DNA of 64,000 nt from Hartmannibacter diazotrophicus (GTDB lineage Bacteria; Pseudomonadota; Alphaproteobacteria; Rhizobiales; Pleomorphomonadaceae), in the NCBI RefSeq assembly GCF_900231165.1, contig NZ_LT960614.1:5263444-5327443 (forward strand). The letters are read 5' to 3'. The notes below the pieces were generated by a model, which had not been told where the DNA came from, did not search any database, and saw only the letters and a list, made by a program, of their open reading frames with translations. Of this stretch, positions 1 through 8,058 are shown piece by piece. Position 1 is the first letter of the stretch; each line of letters begins with the position of its first letter. A program made the translations under genes and the position numbers.

Positions 1-306
1 CTGATCCTGGTGCCGCGCAAGGATGGGCTTGCCGAAATCATCGACCTCGACGAAACCGAGCGTGCGATCCTCATGGAAGAGATTGCCGCCGCGAGCACGG
101 TTGTTCGGAACCTGGCCAACGCCGACAAGCTCAACGTCGCGGCCCTTGGCAACATGGTGCGCCAACTCCATGTCCATGTCATCGCGCGGCACGTCGGCGA
201 TCCCGCCTGGCCCGGCCCGGTCTGGGGCCGCCAGCCGGCCGTACACTATGCGCCCACCACCGTCGTCGCTCTCCTCGCCGACCTCAAGACCCGCCTGAAG
301 CTCTGA
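1..306 (+). CDS. HIT domain protein (5' end outside window)
   Basis: The reading frame is open from the first base, so the N-terminal part lies upstream of the window. The visible ~101 residues match the C-terminal half of HIT-family nucleotide hydrolases/transferases, with a QLHVHVIAR segment followed by DPAWPGPVWG, a block typical of proteobacterial HIT proteins. The usual HxHxH triad reads H-V-H-V-I here, so the third histidine is replaced; this appears to be a subgroup trait, and catalytic capacity is uncertain. The stop lies 6 bases before the nudC start, so the two are probably co-transcribed, in keeping with a role in nucleotide metabolism. Confidence 0.85.
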   Translation: MILVPRKDGLAEIIDLDETERAILMEEIAAASTVVRNLANADKLNVAALGNMVRQLHVHVIARHVGDPAWPGPVWGRQPAVHYAPTTVVALLADLKTRLKL

Positions 307-312
307 TCGATC

Positions 313-1245
313 ATGCCCATTCATTTTCCGCCGACTGACTATTCCGCCGCCACCGGCTTTGCCGTCAATCCGCTCGACCGCCGGTCCGAGGCGCGCGCCT
401 TCGCCGATGTGGTCGAGACCGCGATGGAGGACCCGAAGGCGCGCTATCACCTGTTTTCCGCCGACAGGGCGATCCTGCCGCACGATGGAAACGAAACGGG
501 CAGTTTCGATCTGGAGGCCGCGAAGGACTTCGTTCTGAAGCCGGCGCCGCAGGTGCTGCTCGGGTGGGACCACGAGGAGATCCCCCATGTCGCGGCCTTT
601 GTGGGCGACGAGGACGACGGGGCTCTCGATGGCTTCCAACTGATCGATCTGCGCACGCTGGCGATCGAGGGCCCCCTCAAGGGCGGCGATCTCGGCATCA
701 AGGCGCAGGCGCGGAGCCTGCTGCACTGGAACAGGACCCATCGCTTCTGCTCGGTCTGCGGATCGGAGACGACCATGGCGCTCGGCGGCTACCGCCGCGA
801 ATGCCACACCTGCGGCACGCATCATTTCCCGCGCACGGATCCCGTCGTCATCATGCTGGCGGTGAACGGCGACCGCTGTCTCCTGGGGCGGCAGGCCCGC
901 TTCGTTACGGGAAGCTACTCCTGCCTTGCCGGCTTCCTGGAGCCGGGCGAAACGGTGGAGGATGCGGTCCGGCGCGAGGTCTACGAGGAAGCGGGCATCC
1001 GCATCGGCGCTGTTGCCTATCACAACAGCCAGCCCTGGCCCTTTCCCATGTCCCTGATGCTCGGCTGCTACGGCGAGGCGCTCACCGAGACGGTTGAGAT
1101 GGACAGCACGGAACTGGAGGACTGCCGCTGGTTCCACCGCGACGAGGTGCGTCAGATGGTGGACGGCACGCATCCGGACGGCCTGAGGGTGCCGCCGGGT
1201 CCGACGATCGCCCGCCACATCATCACGCACTGGCTGGCAAGCTGA
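313..1245 (+). CDS. nudC: NAD(+) diphosphatase (NADH pyrophosphatase)
   Basis: 310 residues. Hydrolyses NAD(H) to NMN(H) and AMP; the E. coli family member also removes NAD caps from RNA 5' ends. Seen: a four-cysteine zinc ribbon (C146, C149, C164, C167), a Nudix box from about G207 with the REVYEEAG core, and the SQPWPFP motif (239-245) that distinguishes NADH pyrophosphatases from other Nudix enzymes. A poorly conserved N-terminal domain precedes the zinc ribbon as usual. ATG start is 6 bases after the HIT gene stop, suggesting one transcript. The family assignment is firm; whether the main role is NAD(H) hydrolysis or RNA decapping cannot be read from sequence. Confidence 0.95.
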   Translation: MPIHFPPTDYSAATGFAVNPLDRRSEARAFADVVETAMEDPKARYHLFSADRAILPHDGNETGSFDLEAAKDFVLKPAPQVLLGWDHEEIPHVAAFVGDEDDGALDGFQLIDLRTLAIEGPLKGGDLGIKAQARSLLHWNRTHRFCSVCGSETTMALGGYRRECHTCGTHHFPRTDPVVIMLAVNGDRCLLGRQARFVTGSYSCLAGFLEPGETVEDAVRREVYEEAGIRIGAVAYHNSQPWPFPMSLMLGCYGEALTETVEMDSTELEDCRWFHRDEVRQMVDGTHPDGLRVPPGPTIARHIITHWLAS

Positions 1246-1267
1246 GCCCGAGCGACCCCGCCCGGGC

Positions 1268-2134
1268 CTATTCCGCCGGTGCCTGCTCGCGCAGCTTTGC
1301 CCGCAGCGGTGCAGCGGGATAGACGCCGAGGATGCGCAGTTCCTTGGAGAAGTAGGTCAGCTCTTCCAGCGCCCGGCGCAGCGGCGGCTCCTCCGGATGA
1401 CCTTCCACGTCGGCATAGAACTGCGTGGCGAAGAATTCCCCGCCGAGCTGGTAGCTCTCCAGCTTCGTCATGTTGATGCCGTTGGTGGCAAAGCCACCGA
1501 GCGCCTTGTAGAGCGCGGCCGGGATGTTGCGCACCCGGAAGACGAAGGTGGTCATGACCGGGCCGCTGCCCACGACGGCCGGGGCCGGCGTCTTGGAGAG
1601 GATCACGAAGCGCGTGGTGTTGTGGGCGGCGTCCTCGACATTTTCGGCAAGGATGTCGAGCCCGTAGATCGAGGCGGCGAGATAGGGGGCGAGCGCCGCG
1701 CGGGTGAGATCGCCCGATTCCGCCACAAGCCGTGCCGAGCCCGCCGTGTCGGCGGCGACACGCGGCGTCAGGCCGTATTTGCGGATGATCTTGCGGCACT
1801 GGCCGAGGGCATGGACATGGCTCTCGACGCTTTTCAGCCCCTCCAGCGTCGCCCCCTTGGGCGCCATCAGTTGGAAGCGGATCGGCAGGAAGTATTCGCC
1901 AACGATATAAAGCCCGGAATCGGGCAGCAGGTGGTGAATGTCCGCGACGCGTCCAGCGAGCGAGTTCTCGATCGGGATCATGCCGAGATCGACACTGCCG
2001 GACTGGACCGCCGCAAAGGCATCCTCGAAGGTCGGGCACGGGATCGGTTGGCTGTCGGGATAGACGTCCAGCGTGGCGATTTCGGAGTTGGCGCCGCGTT
2101 CTCCCTGGAACGCGATGCGCAGCGGCTTGGTCAT
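1268..2134 (-). CDS. pheA: prephenate dehydratase
   Basis: About 288 residues. Converts prephenate to phenylpyruvate in phenylalanine synthesis. The N-terminal two-lobed dehydratase domain starts with IAFQGERGA and contains the NTTRF catalytic motif; a C-terminal ACT domain (from about residue 195) carries the KLESY variant of the ESRP motif used in feedback binding of phenylalanine. No chorismate mutase domain is fused, as is normal in alphaproteobacteria. Start chosen at the ATG giving MTKPLR; an in-frame ATG 12 bases upstream (2146) is equally possible because neither has a clear ribosome binding site. It lies downstream of kdsB on the same strand. Confidence 0.93.
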   Translation of the reverse strand: MTKPLRIAFQGERGANSEIATLDVYPDSQPIPCPTFEDAFAAVQSGSVDLGMIPIENSLAGRVADIHHLLPDSGLYIVGEYFLPIRFQLMAPKGATLEGLKSVESHVHALGQCRKIIRKYGLTPRVAADTAGSARLVAESGDLTRAALAPYLAASIYGLDILAENVEDAAHNTTRFVILSKTPAPAVVGSGPVMTTFVFRVRNIPAALYKALGGFATNGINMTKLESYQLGGEFFATQFYADVEGHPEEPPLRRALEELTYFSKELRILGVYPAAPLRAKLREQAPAE

Positions 2135-2240
2135 TGTCGTGATCATTCTAAAAGGGCGAGGACCGCGGTGCGCGGCGTGACGCCGATTGTCTCTATCCGA
2201 AGTCTGCCTCGAAGGACAACCCGAAAGGCGGTCGGTCGCG

Positions 2241-2993
2241 TCAGCTTGCGCCAAGCCGGAGGCGGGCTTCCTCCAGATGCTCTGGCGTGTCGACACCGAG
2301 TGGGACGTCGTCGACGAGGGCGACGTCGATCCGCATGCCGGCTTCGAGCAGGCGAAGCTGCTCGAGTTTTTCCCGCAGTTCCAGTTCTGACGGCGGCATC
2401 GCCACGAAGCGGGAAAGCGCCGAGCGGCGATAGGCGTAAAGGCCGATGTGGTGATAGAGCGGGCCCTCGCCGTAAGGTGCCGTCGCGCGGGTAAAATAGA
2501 GCGCCCGCATCCGGTCCGGCTCAAGCCGCGTGCCGACGACCTTGACGACGTTCGGGTTGGTCCGCTCCGCCTCCACGTTGATTTCTGTGGCGAGCGTCGA
2601 AACATCGACGGCGGGATCGAGCAGCGGCAGGAAACAGGCGCGGATCGCCGCGGGCGCGATGGTCGGAAGATCGCCCTGCACGTTGACGACGATCTCCGCC
2701 TTGCCGTTCGGATCGACGGCCTGAAGCGCCTCGAAGATGCGGTCCGATCCGCTGGCGTGGTCGGGCCGGGTCATCACGGCGGTTCCCCCGACCGCCTCGA
2801 TCGCCTGCTGCACGCGGGCATCGTCGCAGGCGACCACCACCGTGCCGATCTGCGCCTCGACGGCCCGCCGCCAGACATGCACGATCATCGCCTCACCGTG
2901 GATGTCGGCGAGCGGCTTGCCGGGAAGGCGCGTGCTCGCCATACGGGCCGGAATGATGACGATGGCCGGCGGCCGGGCTTGTCCATCGGACAT
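2241..2993 (-). CDS. kdsB: 3-deoxy-manno-octulosonate cytidylyltransferase
   Basis: 250 residues, the standard length. Activates Kdo as CMP-Kdo for lipid A/LPS core assembly in the cytoplasm. The nucleotide-binding signature [16 protein letters not shown] lies at residues 13-28, followed by DHASGSDRI and NVQGDLP motifs of the family and a C-terminal LRLLEAG segment. The chosen ATG (MSDGQ) gives the family length; a longer frame to 3059 adds an unlikely low-complexity extension. pheA follows about 105 bases downstream on the same strand. The cytochrome c / kdsB / pheA neighbourhood is common in Rhizobiales. Confidence 0.95.
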   Translation of the reverse strand: MSDGQARPPAIVIIPARMASTRLPGKPLADIHGEAMIVHVWRRAVEAQIGTVVVACDDARVQQAIEAVGGTAVMTRPDHASGSDRIFEALQAVDPNGKAEIVVNVQGDLPTIAPAAIRACFLPLLDPAVDVSTLATEINVEAERTNPNVVKVVGTRLEPDRMRALYFTRATAPYGEGPLYHHIGLYAYRRSALSRFVAMPPSELELREKLEQLRLLEAGMRIDVALVDDVPLGVDTPEHLEEARLRLGAS

Positions 2994-3570
2994 GGCGGTT
3001 GGGTTCCCTGAAGTCGTGGCGCCTGGTGCGGCGGAAGGATCGCCTCGGACGGATCGCATCCGGGAAAGGCGAAGGGTGTCTTAGGACCATGGCCGCGCGG
3101 CTGGCAAGAGTTTCGACCGGGGGGCTGGGTGCGACGGCTGTCGATATCCGTTGTTTGCCCATCTTGGCCGATTGTTTTTCCATGATGTCTATGGACAGGC
3201 GGGAGGGATTGTCGATAACGTCCGCTCGACACTGCACGGGGACTGGAGACGGCAAAGTCTTGTCCGTGAGAGCGGGACGAAAAGCATGCTGCCGGGGAGA
3301 CGGCGCGTGATTTTCGGACGAGCCCGGTGCTGATTGAGACCCTGGGACAGCAAGCCCAAAGGGGCATGATGTCCGTGATGGCCCTGGGAGCGGGACATTC
3401 AGGGCAGTGTGGAATGCAAGGCCCACGGGCCGCGAGGGAGCATGGCGCGCGAAACCGGATTGATTTCGCGGCGGGCTGTGCTCGGGATTGAGAATGAGGG
3501 TGGAGGATCCTGCGTACGACCATAGAGGGGTTGGCGCAGGGTGCTTCGGGTGACGCTGGAGCCTTGGTTC
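2994..3570. other. intergenic region between divergent kdsB and cytochrome c genes
   Basis: 577 bases without a convincing gene. Open frames here have atypical composition and no family resemblance. It must contain promoters for both the leftward kdsB and the rightward cytochrome gene. I see no clear operator, repeat or RNA structure. Confidence 0.5.
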
Positions 3571-4116
3571 ATGAATTCATTTGAGCTCAACAAGATCGCG
3601 GGAACGGTTCTCGGAACGCTGCTGCTGGCCATGGGACTTGGCTTCCTTGGCGAGGGCATCTTCCATATGGAGGTGCCGGAAAAGCCTGGGTACGCCATCG
3701 AAGTGACGGAAGGCGGTGAGGCCGCTGGCGAAGCTGCGCCGGCCGGGGACCCGCCGATTGCCGAACTTCTGGCGTCCGCCGATCCGGCCAAGGGCGAATC
3801 CGTCGCCAAGAAGTGCGCCGCCTGCCACGGCTTCGACAAGGGCGGCCCCAACAAGACGGGCCCGGATCTCTACGGCGTCGTCGGCCGCACGCCGGGCACG
3901 CATGCGGGCTTCGCCTATTCGTCCGAGATGGTCGACTACGGCAAGGACCATGTCTGGGACTACGAGAATCTCTATCACTTCCTGAAGGATCCGAAGGGCA
4001 TCGTGAGCGGCACCAAGATGGGCTTTGCCGGTCTGAAGAAGCCTGGCGACCGCGCCGACCTGATCGCCTATCTGCGCACGCTGGCCGACACGCCGGAGCC
4101 GCTCCCGGCCAACTGA
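3571..4116 (+). CDS. membrane-anchored c-type cytochrome (CycM-like)
   Basis: 181 residues. An uncleaved N-terminal helix (about residues 8-27) anchors a periplasmic monoheme domain with the CAACH haem site at 82-86 and a distal Met ligand (GTKMGF, M150). This architecture matches CycM/cytochrome c552-type electron carriers linking the bc1 complex to terminal oxidases. The linker (residues 45-62) is rich in Glu, Ala and Gly. Start chosen at MNSFEL, preceded by a CTGGAG ribosome site; an in-frame ATG 30 bases upstream is less likely. A strong terminator follows the stop. The gene is divergent from kdsB, as often seen in related genomes. Confidence 0.92.
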   Translation: MNSFELNKIAGTVLGTLLLAMGLGFLGEGIFHMEVPEKPGYAIEVTEGGEAAGEAAPAGDPPIAELLASADPAKGESVAKKCAACHGFDKGGPNKTGPDLYGVVGRTPGTHAGFAYSSEMVDYGKDHVWDYENLYHFLKDPKGIVSGTKMGFAGLKKPGDRADLIAYLRTLADTPEPLPAN

Positions 4117-4147
4117 TCGGCCGCGATCTCCACGGACTGAAATGGGA

Positions 4148-4184
4148 AAAGCGCCGGCCATGAAGATGGCCGGCGCTTTTTCTT
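4148..4184 (+). terminator. rho-independent terminator of the cytochrome c gene
   Basis: A perfect 10-bp GC stem (4151-4160 pairing with 4167-4176), 6-base loop, then five T. It lies 34 bases after the cytochrome stop. Confidence 0.9.
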
Positions 4185-4258
4185 GTATCAGACCCTGATG
4201 CTGTGCGACGGGCAACGCGGGGCTTCGGTGAACCTTCCCGTATGCGCCCTGGCCTCGA

Positions 4259-4870
4259 TCAGGCCCCGGCGTCGGAACGGTAGGTCCACACGCGCGCCGG
4301 CGGCAGGTTGCGCAGGATCCAGGGGCTGACCTCCAGCGTCCATTCGCCGGGGCTTGCCGGCAGTGGCGGCACGAGAGCGTAGGAAAACTGGATGAAGGGA
4401 GCGCCGGGCTTCAGCAGGCGCATCGCCTGTTCCATCAGGCGGCGGCGATCCGGCGCCGGGCGGGTAAACAGCGGCAGGCTGGAGACGATGGCCGAGAAGG
4501 GCCCGTCGACCCTGTCCTGCAGGGTCTTTTCCAGCCCGTAGGCGTCGCCGACGATGACGCTGATCGCGGAAAACCGGGTCTTGAGCAGGTTCGCGAAGGC
4601 GGGGTTGTATTCCACCGCATGAATGCGCTCGGGAGCAATGCCGTGGCCGAGCAGCGCTCTCGTGACGGGTCCCGTGCCGGGGCCAAGTTCGATGACCGGC
4701 CCATCCAGTGATACGTCGACCCTTGATGCCATGGCCCGGGCGAGAAACCGGCCCGAGGGACTGACCGCCCCGGTCGTCAGCGGCTTTTCCATCCAGCTGC
4801 GAATGAACCGTACCTCGTCGTCCACGATCGTCCGGAAACGGCCGGAAGGACAGCGGGTTTCTTGCAGCAT
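4259..4870 (-). CDS. pmtA: phospholipid N-methyltransferase (rhizobial PmtA type)
   Basis: 203 residues. SAM-dependent methylation of phosphatidylethanolamine toward phosphatidylcholine at the inner membrane. The SAM-binding motif I, VIELGPGTG, is at about 59-67; a hydrophobic/aromatic N-terminal segment (DDEVRFIRSWMEKP) and IVSSLPLF motif IV follow the small soluble rhizobial PmtA pattern rather than the yeast or Rhodobacter (UbiE-like) type. Start is an ATG preceded by AAGGA. It lies downstream of dnaJ on the same strand, a neighbourhood found in other Rhizobiales. Closely related KsgA-like methyltransferases are a less likely alternative. Confidence 0.85.
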   Translation of the reverse strand: MLQETRCPSGRFRTIVDDEVRFIRSWMEKPLTTGAVSPSGRFLARAMASRVDVSLDGPVIELGPGTGPVTRALLGHGIAPERIHAVEYNPAFANLLKTRFSAISVIVGDAYGLEKTLQDRVDGPFSAIVSSLPLFTRPAPDRRRLMEQAMRLLKPGAPFIQFSYALVPPLPASPGEWTLEVSPWILRNLPPARVWTYRSDAGA

Positions 4871-5133
4871 GGTTGATATTCCTTGTTGTGGTCGCAGGGA
4901 GTTCCGAGCGGATGGGGACCGGACCGTCAGGACATGGTCTGCGGGGAGGATGGAGCCACTCACCTGACGATGAGACTCTCATCGGAGAATTGCGACAACG
5001 TCATGGCGGAGAGCGCCGCGAGATATGCACAGATAAGTGTTTTTCCTGTCTTTCTGGTGTCAGGACGATGCGCGGCTCCGTTCGCATGCCAGTTTCGGGC
5101 ATGTGGGCGACCGAATGCACTTCGGCAAGGGCC

Positions 5134-6252
5134 TCAGCCGCCGAAGAAATCCTTGACGCGAGCAAAGAAGCCCGTCGATTCGGGATGATTCTCGGAAGAG
5201 GACTCCTGCTCGAACTCCTCCAGAAGCTCGCGCTGCCGGCGGGTCAGGTTCTGCGGCGTCTCGACCACGACCGTGATGTAGAGATCGCCGGTCTGGTTGG
5301 CTCGAAGGATCGGCATGCCCTGTCCCTTGAGGCGGAACTGGCGCCCGGTCTGCGAGCCTTCCGGCACCTTCACCTTGGCCGACGTGCCGCCGATGGTCGG
5401 AACATCGAGCGAGCCGCCGAGGGCTGCCGTCGTGATCGAGATGGGCACGCGGCAGTAAAGATCGGCGCCGTCGCGCTGGAAGATGTCGTGCGGACGCAGC
5501 GACAGGAAGATGTAGAGGTCGCCGGGCGGACCGCCGCGCACGCCGGCCTCGCCCTCGCCGGCAAGCCGGATGCGCGTTCCGTCCTCGATGCCGGCGGGAA
5601 TGTTGACCGAAAGCGTGCGCTCCTGGGTCGTGCGGCCGGATCCGGCGCAGGTCGGGCAGGGATCGGAGATCGTCTCGCCGCGTCCCTGGCAGGCGGGACA
5701 GGTGCGCTCGATGGTGAAGAAGCCCTGCGTTGCCCGCACCTTGCCGTGACCACCGCAGGTCCGGCAGGTCGTCGCCGACGTGCCGGGCTTGGCCCCGGAG
5801 CCGGAACAGGTGGTGCAGGTGATCGAGGTCGGGACCTCGATTTCGACCGTCTTGCCGGTGAAGGCCTCTTCCAGCGTGATGTCCAGATTGTAGCGCAGAT
5901 CGGCGCCGCGCTCGCGTCCGCCGCGCGGCCCCCGCCCGCGGCCCATGAAATCGCCGAAGATGTCGTCGAAGATGTCGGCCATCGAGGCGCCGAAATCCGA
6001 CGATCCGGCGCGCCCGCCGCCCATGCCGTTCTCGAAGGCGGCATGGCCGAAGCGGTCGTAGGCGGCCCGTTTCTGCGGTTCCTTGAGAACCTCGTAGGCT
6101 TCGTTGATTTCCTTGAACTTGGCCTCGGCCTCGGCGTCGCCCGGATTGCGGTCCGGATGGTATTTCATCGCCAACTTGCGAAAGGCGCTTTTTAGATGGG
6201 CGTCGTTTGCATCCTTTTCGACGCCCAGTGTTTCGTAAAAATCGCGCTTCAT
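5134..6252 (-). CDS. dnaJ: molecular chaperone DnaJ
   Basis: 372 residues. Co-chaperone that delivers clients to DnaK and stimulates its ATPase. N-terminal J domain with the HPD motif (YHPDRNPGD), a Gly/Phe-rich linker ([11 protein letters not shown]), four CxxCxGxG zinc repeats between about residues 142 and 210, and a C-terminal substrate-binding domain. All key residues are intact. Unusually it is not adjacent to dnaK: 15.9 kb of unrelated genes separate the dnaK stop from this start. The 198-base gap upstream must therefore supply its own promoter; I do not see an RpoH-type promoter there as clear as the one upstream of dnaK. Confidence 0.97.
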   Translation of the reverse strand: MKRDFYETLGVEKDANDAHLKSAFRKLAMKYHPDRNPGDAEAEAKFKEINEAYEVLKEPQKRAAYDRFGHAAFENGMGGGRAGSSDFGASMADIFDDIFGDFMGRGRGPRGGRERGADLRYNLDITLEEAFTGKTVEIEVPTSITCTTCSGSGAKPGTSATTCRTCGGHGKVRATQGFFTIERTCPACQGRGETISDPCPTCAGSGRTTQERTLSVNIPAGIEDGTRIRLAGEGEAGVRGGPPGDLYIFLSLRPHDIFQRDGADLYCRVPISITTAALGGSLDVPTIGGTSAKVKVPEGSQTGRQFRLKGQGMPILRANQTGDLYITVVVETPQNLTRRQRELLEEFEQESSSENHPESTGFFARVKDFFGG

Positions 6253-6450
6253 CGACGAGTCCCGTTACTCTCGGCCATTCAGTCTCTGCAATACTTTCTG
6301 CAAGGCAAGGAAACAACGCGGCGGCGGCCCTTTGCAAAGCTGCACCGTCTCTAGCCTGTCTGCCGTTTCAACGCAAAGATTTAGGCATCCGCAGGTCGCA
6401 GTGCCAGCCCCGGCGTTGCACTTCTGCGACGATCAGCTATGCGCCGGGCG

Positions 6451-7614
6451 TCAGGCGGCGTCGACGGGCTGCACCTTTTCCACCGTGGCCATCGCCGGAA
6501 CGGCCTGTCGCGGCTCCGGCGCCTGGGACTGGGCGGGCGCGAAGCGGCGGTTGATGAGATCGCGCAACGGCGTTTCGATCAGCCACATGGAGATGACGGC
6601 GCCGGCGATGACGAGCACGCCGACGATGGCCATGTAGAGGTAGAAGTTCACGAGGCCGCTGGCTTTGAGAAAATGCTCCCAGACGAGCGCCATGAAGAAG
6701 CTCGCGAAGACGGGATGCAGCATGTAGATGCCGAAGGAGGCCCGGCCCATGAGCTCGAAATGGCGGAAGATGCGCGAGCAGTCCGGATTGTTGAGTTCGG
6801 CCGAGGCCGTCAGGACCATGGCGAGCCCGAACCCGGCCAGGATGACATAGGCAGGCGGCGCGGGCAGCATGACGAGGCAGGTGGCGACGAAGGCGACGAG
6901 GCCCGGCAGCAGCGACGTGACGGGCAGGCGATAACGCGTCACCACAACGGCGCAGCCGCAACCGAGCACGAAGGACGGCAGCGCCCGGAAGGCACCATAG
7001 GTCGCCGATTCGATCCAGCGTTCCTCCGGAATGAAGCCGACCTGCGTCAGCGCCTCGACCGCCATGGCGGCAAAGCCGAAAGCGAGCGCCAGTCCCCAGA
7101 GGCCCGCCTTGCGGTTCATCAGGGCGATGCAGGGGAACAGGAGATAGGCCATCCATTCGGCACTGATCGACCAGGACACGTAGTTGAAGGTCAGTTCCGG
7201 CATCACGCCCCAGGCGTGAACGAGCAGCAACTGTGCCGGCAGGGTGGAGAAATCGTAGCGCTGCCAGTTGCCGACGGGGACGATGCCGGCAAGGCCCGCG
7301 AGAGCAAGGCAGACGAAGAACCCGAGGGTCAGAAGATGCAGCGGATAGATGCGGGCAAGGCGGCGCACCAGGAAGTTCCGGTAGTCGGAGAGCGAACGCA
7401 CCTTGTCGCTGTAGGCCGTCATGATGACGAAGCCGGAGAGAATGAAGAAGAGGTCGATGACCTGCTGCATCCGGTGCGCCAGGAAGCGCAACGAGGCAAG
7501 GCCCTCCATGTCGTAGGCCGAGAAGTGAAACACCATGACAGCCAGCGCTGCGACGAAACGCCAGGCGTCGAAGGCGCGAAAATGCTGCGGCACCGAACGA
7601 TCGGTCAAAAGCAC
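6451..7614 (-). CDS. acyltransferase family 3 (OafA-like) membrane protein
   Basis: 387 residues with about ten hydrophobic segments. The N-terminal RAFDAWRFVAALAVMVFHF segment holds the R/H pattern of acyltransferase_3 proteins, which transfer O-acetyl or other acyl groups to surface polysaccharide, LPS or other carbohydrates across the inner membrane. Later VIDLFFILSGFVI is also characteristic. Start is a GTG preceded by GAGGA. The acceptor is unknown; two glycosyltransferases 8-10 kb away in the same accessory block make a surface glycan plausible, by inference only. The C-terminal tail (about 25 residues) is Pro/Ala/Gln-rich and cytoplasmic or periplasmic. Confidence 0.88.
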   Translation of the reverse strand: MLLTDRSVPQHFRAFDAWRFVAALAVMVFHFSAYDMEGLASLRFLAHRMQQVIDLFFILSGFVIMTAYSDKVRSLSDYRNFLVRRLARIYPLHLLTLGFFVCLALAGLAGIVPVGNWQRYDFSTLPAQLLLVHAWGVMPELTFNYVSWSISAEWMAYLLFPCIALMNRKAGLWGLALAFGFAAMAVEALTQVGFIPEERWIESATYGAFRALPSFVLGCGCAVVVTRYRLPVTSLLPGLVAFVATCLVMLPAPPAYVILAGFGLAMVLTASAELNNPDCSRIFRHFELMGRASFGIYMLHPVFASFFMALVWEHFLKASGLVNFYLYMAIVGVLVIAGAVISMWLIETPLRDLINRRFAPAQSQAPEPRQAVPAMATVEKVQPVDAA

Positions 7615-8058
7615 GTTCCTCTACGCAAGACCTTCACAACACGCGAAGAAGAACGGGCCTCGTCGCGCATCATGTCCGGGAACACCCTGGATCCGCTCTT
7701 CATCCCCGTGCCGCAAGGAAGACCTGATGAGGGATCATTCGTCGGGGCCTCTGCAAGCCAGCCATGCGAATATGGCCAGCCGCGGGCCGCGCGACAAATC
7801 AATACTGCACGGTAACAACTATTGTAGCCAGTGCTGTTTTACATCCGGTGAACGGTCGGCGGTCCTGAGAGCCGCAGTCTTCCTGTGGGTTTGATCACCC
7901 AACAGCAAAGGCCGGCTGCAAAGGAATGCTGGCGCCTCGCGCAAGTGCGTGAAGGACAGCCGTCGGCCGGTCGTGGCTGTAGTCGGAAATTCCCGCCTGC
8001 CGGCGCGCCGGCCAAGTGCCTGATTCAGAGCGATTGCGTCACACGGCCTTCGGTCCGA
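7615..8058. other. intergenic region downstream of the RTX peptidase gene
   Basis: 444 bases without a credible gene. It contains the start region of the leftward acyltransferase gene and the trailer of the leftward peptidase gene. No clear terminator hairpin with a T run or repeat was found. Confidence 0.45.
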
